DNA from: Beroe ovata
Taxonomy: Eukaryota > Ctenophora > Nuda > Beroida > Beroidae
NCBI GenBank assembly: GCA_946803715.1
Contig: CAMPET010000025.1
Location: 289,246-353,245, forward strand
DNA length: 64,000 bases
Direction: 5' to 3'
Shown here: in pieces, positions 57,015 through 64,000 of the stretch
How positions within the stretch are numbered: position 1 is the stretch's first letter
Layout: each line of letters begins with the position of its first letter
Translations under genes and position numbers: made by a program
Notes under the pieces: model-generated
What the model was told of the DNA's origin: nothing
The model's input: the letters and a program-made list of their open reading frames with translations, nothing else
Database searches by the model: none

Positions 57015-58320
57015 AAAGTCGATCCACGTTCAACAATTGACTTGAAAACTGTGCTGCAAATAACTGAAAATATGAAAATTGTTGTATGTTTAGTTGTAGT
57101 TTATAGTAGCGTTATTATTCAGTTAAGAGAAATTCCCACAGCATCGGTAGTACCAACTTTTTATTTATTTTTTGCCCATTTCATCTCCCTCCCGTATTTC
57201 TAGATACAGGAATCAGTCGAATTTATTTCATTCAATGCATGTTATTTTGCTTGCGAAAGATTGTGAACAAGAGGCTTTAAAGCGTTTTTTTATATATTTA
57301 CATCACGATTAAGTGTGAAGTAACTTCATCGACATATTCGCTCACAAGGTAATGCTATTAATAAGTTTTGAATTGATATGTTAAATCATCATGCGTTTCC
57401 GTTCATCTCGTCGTATCAATTCTCATGATAGATGATCGATGTTGTCAGCGAGTATAGACCTTTTATGAAAGTCATTACTCAGGAGTGTGGCAGCCAAATT
57501 GCCCAACTTTTATGGAACGCGCTTCACTGTAACTTTGGATGTACTCGCGCGTAATGATCACGCGCGCGCCGCGCCTAGCTAGCTAGCCGGCTAGCTAGCT
57601 GTAAATCAAATATGTTGCATACATTGTATGCGACACTTTTTGATGGCTTGTACATAGTATGGCATACGTGCGTACTTTACGCATACTTTACTACTAGCTA
57701 AATTAGCTAGGTATCCCGACAGTTTTATTTGGAGGAAGCTCGACCCAAAAAAGCAGACGCCCGCTTTTCGGAGGGTGAAAGCACAGAGTGCCCAACTTTT
57801 ACTACACCTTTATTGCCACGAATACAAGACGCCAAACCTACCCAACAGAATTGTTGGTGGATGTCCGTGTGGAAAGAAGGTTACTGTTATTGCCTATTGG
57901 AGAGGCATAGCGAATAAGATAGGTGTATCAGGGTGCTTCTTTTGTATCGAATGAAGTAACAAGCAGGAAATCAAAAGCAGGCTGAACTTCAAAAAAAGCG
58001 GACGATCGAACTTCCTCCTTACTGCCGGTGTCCGTTTACAGTCACCAATAATCATCATAAATAATCATAAATTATAGCAATTGGAACTGTTTAAAACACA
58101 TACAAATTAAAAGAAAAATGTTTACTCTGATACAATACAGCACTTCAAGATTCAACCCAGTTGTTTGAAAAATAATCAAGTCTATCTATAATAATGAATG
58201 TGAATAAATAGTATCAAAAACAAATAGTTATGAATGTGATAAATCTTGCACCAACATAAAAGGATCAGCTCTATAATTGCGTAATGATTGGTAATGATTG
58301 GTAATGGTCTTGTGATAAAA
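57015..58320. other. Convergent intergenic region
   Basis: Between the four-TM gene and SCAP. No supported gene. A CTAGCTAGCTAGCCGGCTAG palindrome lies near 57577-57600, next to a GC-rich patch. Short similar words (GGAGGAAG..TCGA) near 57731 and, inverted, near 58000 hint at an old inverted-repeat element. Confidence 0.6.
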
Positions 58321-61300
58321 CTATCTCAATACAGTCAATGGTACAACTCTTGGTCCATCGATAATAAACGCTTCTTTCTCTGACCATTTCATTGTGACAT
58401 TGTGCGAGGGAACGATGAATCTGGACAGTGCAATTGTGTCTGCAAAAGTGTGGTCTTGCAATGACCAGATCACAACATTTTCCGATTCGAGAATAAGGAT
58501 GAACTTATTGCGAAGTAAGCATACATCCAGCGCTCGTACCTGGCAACGAGTGGTCGTATTTAGGGACTTGCTGCAACCATTGCTACAACTATCAGTATCA
58601 TCTACAAATGCAGACCCGACATGACCCTGATCGTTTGATATACTTACATCTAACTGTTGAGGACTGGTGGTACTCTGAACATCCCAAACGAGGACACTTC
58701 CATCACTACAGTATCCAATTAGCCAATCCTCTGTTGCAAGAACTTTAACCAATCGTTTTCCTCCGCTGTCAAACTCCCTCTAAACAAAAAAGATGTTAAA
58801 CGCAACCATTCACCACTCTATAAAAACCAATAGATGAGCCGTATCGTAACTTTTCTCACTTACAATAAAATTCTGTGAGTTCCGGAGGTCTGCAAGATAA
58901 ACTCCGGTGACAGTAGAGGCGCTTCCCAATAGTAAGTCTCCGTGAATATTGAGTTGTGAGAGGGAATCAGGGAATTGAAGTAACCGGTGAACAGCGAGAC
59001 TCACTGCGTCATAAACCTGATTATGTTGTGAGAAAAGAGGAGAACCGTTAATCAGCAACTCTCACAGTCGTCTTGCCGCCATTTTTCGCTTTTTGACACA
59101 AGAAAACTCACGCATTGACACAATCAAAACAAACCTTGACAACATTGCTGCCGCCACAAACTGCCAGTTTCTTGGTCATGTGACAGTACTGCAGCAGGGA
59201 GCCAGGGTAAATCCGTGTTTGTGACTTTATTGACACTGTGGCAGGAGTGACGTCGACATTGTCACGTGAGTCCTCACGCGTGATATCATTACTTGTTGGC
59301 ATGGCAACACTCTTCACTGGTAACTCAACAACCAGCACACACCCATTATCATGACACAGCAGAGCTGTTCTGAAATGGAGTTCCGAACTAGGTGTAATGC
59401 ACAATCAGAATTCAGGAATTGTAATTACCGAACTCCGAATTCGGTAATTACAATTCCTGAATTCTGATTGTGCATTAAACCTAGTTACACAATGTGTAAC
59501 TAGGTAACCGAATACTAAAGAATAGAGCGGAGTGTATCTGCGAAGATCTGCACGCCTGGGGGCAACAATTAGAGTACTTCTAACTCAATTAGCCACATGG
59601 TACATCACCTTGAAGTGGTTTAGAAAAAAGTACACGTATGAAATAATCGGGTATTGAAAACCCCGCAATACCTCTCTAGAACGAGCTGAAGGAAGGTAAT
59701 GCCACTCTCGTAGTGCTGTATGGTGGCAATACCTCGTGATTTGACATCAACTACATTGACACATCCATCAGAGTGACCGAATACGATTGTAGAATCGGAC
59801 AGTGACGTACACCAAGGCAGCGTTTCACTGGGAGAGGTAGCATTAAATAACTCTGAGCAGAAAACGTGATATACAGTGAGTGATTTGATAGGATTCAGTC
59901 AACTGTGAGCATGATAGATTAACTGTCAACAGGCTGTGATAACTTGAGGTCTGGGGAGTAATTCGCCCCTCAATAACAGAATACAGAGTCACTTGGAAAC
60001 CTTGATATGGAGAGAATAGTGTCGCCTGTCGTTACATCCCAGAGACATGATTGTGCGTCGAAGGAAGTGGAGAGAACGCGGTCACCACAGACAGCGAGGT
60101 GCTCAATCTCCTGAAGAAGCGATAGTGTGTACTGCTTGGTTGTAAGATGGACACCCAAACAATAAATGGCGATGTCAATGCAGGCTGTCTCCAAATAGAC
60201 ACCATGATCAACATATTTATGATCAACGATTGTCCAATTACTAATCTTACCTCGACGTGTTTGTGTGAAACATAAGGTATTTCCAAGATGGGTGCGCTTT
60301 TCGTCACTGTTACACTGATATTATAGAGTGAAGTCAATCAATGATTCAGTTTGTTCCTATGACGGCGTTCAATCACTTCACTTAAAAACGATAAATCATG
60401 AATAATTAAACTGCGTTCATTCCTACCCCTGTGATTTGGGTCGAGATGTCAACAGTTTAGTGATCCCAAGGAACGCCATGTACAGTAGCACAGCAAAGGG
60501 AAGGAATGATATGAGCCCCACTATTGTAGAGATGAGGTGAAGGGTAAAGGGCATGTGGAGCCATTGTCTTACCTGTGAATAGAACATATCTCACTGCAAA
60601 AATAAACGAATTTTTGAGATTGACGATCAATCAGTTGTTCACACTTATCGCTTTTATACCTGTGATTGGAAAGTCACATACTGATCAACTCTAACCCCGT
60701 TTTTCTCCTCCACATAGATAGGTTTGTACACATCAAAATACCTGGCATACGTTCATGTGTAAACATTACAGCACACATTGTGTTATTTGTGTACCTAACA
60801 GACGACAAATGTTCCGCGCAAATGACTAAATACCATATTTCATGATTATACATGTTGATAATTCACGTGTTGCTCTGTTGATGTACCTCTAATCGCATTC
60901 AACTCTGACGCACTAGGTCTTTATCAATAAAGCCCTATTAGGTAATGGTTAAATCATGAGTAAAAGCTTTCCCCAGAACACACTTTACTACGAGGGAAAT
61001 TAGAATGAAAATTTCCATAAAATCATCTTCCGAACACGCGTGCTGCGCGTATAGGGTATTGCGCTGGTCGCGCGCGTTACAGCTATGACGGCGAAATTTG
61101 AGGGAAAATAGCGCCCGATCGAGAATATTTCGTCAATGAAACTGGTATACAAATGGTTTTCTGAGTGCAGGAAACTGTGGTTGCAGTATTTTCCGTTATT
61201 CTCTGGTCTGAATAAAAGAAATTCCGTGTTTGTGAAAAAATTATTTCGTGTGGCTTCCTGGTTTTGAACAGCCAACTCCTGTTTCCTAGCTTGATGGAAT

Positions 61301-61881
61301 TTTTCGAAGAAAGCTCAAAAAGTGACTAAATCCGGTTAACCGCTTTGAACGCACCTTCCAACATGATACAAGCCCAAAATATCAATCGTGGAAACAAAAC
61401 AATGTCTCAGGTACATGGCAAGTGTCAGTCCCGGGGGACTGTCGTGAGGCTGGAGCCTCGCGCCTATCGTCATTGACATAAAATGTGGGATTGCGAAGTA
61501 TTCATATAACTCAACCATGCCAGAAAGGTTTAGTTGTAGTTGTTTACCTGGCTGTTCAACCCAATCCCATATATTAACCCATCCGTTTACCTTGCTGTCA
61601 CGGTTATGTTGTAACACTTGAAGAGGTGTGGCCAATCATCTCTCGCTACACGTCGCCACGATTGTTCCAACATGTCGACTGTACTGCCAGGAACAAGGAA
61701 TGTGGTGTGCGGGAACATTGCTTCATACGAGGATTTCCCACTCTGAAATGTGGTTGTCAGGGATGTGGTTGTCATGGTTGTCATGTTTGTCATGGTTGTG
61801 GTTGTCAATGTTATCTTATTCAGAAGTGCCGGGGAAATAACAAATCTTCCAAAGTTAACATTCACTGTGTTAATAACCTTC
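58321..61881 (-). CDS. SCAP: SCAP (SREBP cleavage-activating protein), C-terminal half, 5' end not in view
   Basis: Nine phase-consistent exons: 61881-61591, 60741-60660, 60572-60427, 60314-60251, 60110-59993, 59852-59672, 59369-59135, 59016-58864, 58779-58321, giving the last 575 residues. SCAP escorts SREBP from ER to Golgi when sterol is low. Seen: the end of a luminal loop, DDWPHLFKCYNITVTARY (compare WPTLFSYYNITLAKRY); a membrane segment FTLHLISTIVGLISFLPFAV; then a WD40 region opening HKHVEEIEHLAVCGDRVLST and CLWDVTTGDTILSISR, which parallels human GHLMDIECLASDG...VWDAQTGDCLTRI, and SGITFLQLV like SGITALVFL. The N-terminal sterol-sensing domain (earlier membrane segments) is not found before the plus-strand GPCR at 62603. 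The loop contains a Thr/Met-rich low-complexity stretch. Confidence 0.82.
59396..59476. repeat. Perfect 36-bp inverted repeat in a SCAP intron
   Basis: Arms 59396-59431 and 59441-59476 are exact inverse copies (left arm starts AATGCACAATCAGAATTCAG) around a 9-base loop. A separate 12-bp-arm palindrome, CCTAGTTACACA...TGTGTAACTAGG, follows at about 59480-59504. The structure begins 25 nt upstream of a SCAP 3' splice site in the direction of transcription. Confidence 0.95.
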
Positions 61882-62602
61882 CTGAGTGGACGTAGAGTAA
61901 CATTTGGAGAGGGGTTATTTTTAAGAGTCGCATAGTTACTAAGAATTTGAACGAAATTTCTGGTATTCCTCTGATTGCGAACTCAGACAATTGAAACTCA
62001 GACAATTGACTAACCACGGTTTCAATTGTCTGAGTTCGCAATCAGAGGAATACCAGAAATTTCCTTCAAATTTTTTTGGACGTAGAGTGATTTGGATGTT
62101 GAATTCATTCCAGTTTACTGCATGAATAATCATGCAATTCATACATATTCGAAACTGCCTTTCATCTTAAACATTTAGACCCAACAAGGTCAAATCATGG
62201 GAGTGAAAATTAGGTGCACTTGTTCGATTCTTTCCCATAACCGATCGAATATTCAGCATACAAACCTAATGAGACGGCTATTAAGCTAACTTGCACCTTG
62301 GGTCAAGCGCAATAAGATAGCTGTAAGAATTTGCAGCAGGCAAGTTTTATCCCTCTCACTCCTCTCACATTCCATTGTTACAACTGCCCGATGCATTTGT
62401 ATCTGTATTATACCCTAGAATGAACAGAGGGTTGGTAGATAATACTCGTATGTTTCACACATTCCACTTTGTATTCGCGCACTTTGTTCCATTACTTCTT
62501 TGTTACTGTTGATATGCTTTTCCTTTGCTTAGTTCACAATTGATACTGTTTGGGTCATGTATTTTCGGCTGAGCAAAGACAACAAATTTTTTAGCTTTTC
62601 AG
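61882..62602. other. Region between the SCAP fragment and GPCR 2
   Basis: Apart from the 53-bp hairpin, no coding exon of SCAP or another gene is evident. It ends in the acceptor TTTTTTAGCTTTTCAG that opens the GPCR exon. Confidence 0.6.
61944..62072. repeat. 53-bp inverted repeat (hairpin) upstream of a SCAP exon
   Basis: Arms 61944-61996 and 62020-62072 match with a single mismatch (left arm starts AATTTGAACGAAATTTCTGG); the 23-base loop repeats part of the arm (CTCAGACAATTGA). GGACGTAGAGT occurs on both sides (61888 and 62078). Confidence 0.95.
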
Positions 62603-64000
62603 GTCGAAGTTTCGATGGAACGTAGCAATTGACAATGATCAAGATCGGTGCCATCTTTGCGATCGTGGTATCAATAAGCAGCAGCGAGAATCAAGGAGAG
62701 GCGATGACACAAACTGAACACGAACCACAAGGGCCCCTGGCTCCGCATTCTGGCTCTGACTGCTCATTCATACCGCTGATACCCGGATCGCCACGGAAAA
62801 TAGGGAGGCTACCCGGCGCCATGCCGGTCAAACAACAGGGGCCGCCTCGCGATATTGCAGGGTCTGTTGTAGGGCGAAATGGTGGTGGTCGTGATTGTGG
62901 CAATAGAGGTATGGGTGTCACTGGGGGACATAGATGGGACAAAGTGACGGATGAAAATGCGAGAAACATTACGGCAAAACCTAAAGAGAGAAAGACTGAG
63001 CGGGGTCAAAATGGACAAGAGGAGAATTTCCATGAACAGGGAAAGAAAAAGACTCAAGACAGAGCTTTTTACCCTTCTGTTGTGACAGGCGGAACGGGAA
63101 AACAGTCGGCTGCGGATCAACACACTCTCAATGGACTGATTATAGGTGTGAACACAGTCCTCATTATACCTTGTTTAGCTCTGAATGGTCTGATAGTATC
63201 ATTCTACCGGTCCTCCATTGCCAAGACCATCCCATTCCTGTATTTCATCAATGCTGTCAATGACTGTACCACGGCGATTGGAGTGGCACTACAAAGCACG
63301 GTATTTATACCTGCTATTTTCTCCCAACACGATATCATTGGATACATTGCTGCCTCGAGCTATGTTATAGTGGGGGTAGCTATCAGGATTAGCACATTTG
63401 TCAACCTTATCTTGTGTCTCGTGAGGGCTATCAACATTGTCACTCCCTTCTACAAGATCAACAAGTCTCATCTCCTCATCAGCATTGCGCTTTACGCCCT
63501 TGTCTGGGTGTTGTTGGCATGCTGGGATGTTGCCTGGTTCAGCAAAGAAATTGGCCTACAAAAGGGCATCTACGCAGTGAAAACCTTCATTCTCAAGCCG
63601 GAACTGGGATTTGCTGCAATGAAGGTGATGTCAAACCAGGAGAGAGTGAAGTTGGAGAACGGTTATATTGTGGTGGATAACTTGCTGAATATCGAGAGAT
63701 TGGCGATAACAACGGTACCAGCTTTCATAATACCGGTTATCATTCTCATTATAACAACGTTTATACAGGTATGATAGCAAATTAACTTCCATTGTTATTT
63801 CGAAATTGTGATTATTCTATGTAAAGTGTATCGATTACTCTAGTACAGTTGTATCAATAAATGATCAACAACAAGTAAACAATCGATATTCAGGTGAAGG
63901 CACTCTGGTTTCGTCAACCCATCATGAGTGACTCGGAGCACAACAACACCAGTAACAACCGGCGAGCTTCCAAAACTATTCTTATCCTATCGTTAATCTA
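62603..64000 (+). CDS. Divergent rhodopsin-like GPCR, partial at window end
   Basis: Exon 1 codes from the ATG at 62635 to 63768, exon 2 from 63894 off the window, in phase 0. A short hydrophobic start (IKIGAIFAIVVSIS) may be a signal peptide. It is followed by about 145 polar, Gly/Lys-rich, low-complexity residues and then transmembrane segments: GLIIGVNTVLIIPCLALNGL (TM1, with the conserved Asn), FLYFINAVNDC (TM2), SYVIVGVAIRIST...LILCLVRAINIVTPFYKINK (TM3; DRY reads VRA), LLISIALYALVWVLLAC (TM4), and TVPAFIIPVIILIITTFI (TM5). The TM3 end with VTPFYxI is typical of large invertebrate orphan receptor groups. The leader holds a five-codon upstream ORF (62615-62632). No ligand can be inferred. 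Confidence 0.8.

Noticed and set aside
57729-57917. 62-codon frame with several Trp and Cys
   Set aside because: Lies in a stretch with inverted-repeat traces and has no splice or start support.
59112-59135. SCAP exon ending at the GTGAGT donor at 59111
   Set aside because: That donor gives the wrong phase for the next exon; AAG|GTTTGT at 59135 restores phase and the VVKVYD blade end.
61336-61635. Frame overlapping the SCAP loop exon, at first read as more SCAP
   Set aside because: It lies in another frame across the 61591 donor; the phase-consistent SCAP path skips it.

Overview
This is nuclear DNA from an animal. The genes have many introns with GT-AG borders, and the protein set is metazoan: the p38 target kinase MAPKAPK2/3, SCAP, LANCL, rhodopsin-type GPCRs, SAP130 and MED22. 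Three genes are specific to lineages with motile cilia (TMEM232, CFAP299, CFAP119). The DNA is AT-rich, with many CA/GT microsatellites and short inverted-repeat elements. I cannot name the species. Almost every gene has a good 3' splice site 0-32 nt before its start codon, and several neighbours on one strand are tightly spaced. This suggests an animal with spliced-leader trans-splicing and operons; tunicates, some cnidarians, ctenophores, chaetognaths and rotifers are among the known examples. It is unlikely to be a vertebrate.

Layout. 0.1-4.6 kb, minus strand: TMEM232, then CFAP299, then CFAP119, a head-to-tail run of cilium/flagellum genes with gaps of about 340 and 370 bp. 5.3-6.3 kb, minus: an intronless class A GPCR. 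6.7-11.9 kb, plus: IMP dehydrogenase in 13 coding exons. 11.6-15.1 kb: a nest of inverted-repeat elements. 15.6-16.8 kb, plus: an RPA43-like RNA polymerase I subunit. 17.2-28.0 kb, plus: ubiquitin-activating enzyme UBA1 in 18 coding exons. Its 4.6 kb first intron holds a mini-mariner hairpin and, on the other strand, a candidate gene for a 70-residue secreted peptide. 29.3-38.7 kb, plus: MAPKAPK2/3. 41.6-42.8 kb, minus: LANCL. 46.9-48.0 kb, plus: a candidate 48-residue gene. 49.0-53.2 kb, minus: PPP1R7 (Sds22), SAP130 and MED22. The stop codon of PPP1R7 directly abuts the start codon of SAP130. 55.4-57.0 kb, plus: a four-transmembrane protein with a C-terminal PPxY motif. 58.3-61.9 kb, minus: the C-terminal half of SCAP. 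62.6 kb to the end, plus: the start of a second GPCR.

The main point of interest is gene organisation. The ciliary trio looks like a functional operon. The PPP1R7/SAP130 junction, where the stop codon TAG also supplies the AG of a splice acceptor placed directly before the next ATG, is hard to explain without polycistronic transcription and trans-splicing. No spliced-leader gene was recognised in the window, so this remains an inference from gene structure. Most exon borders given here were checked by hand for reading-phase agreement.
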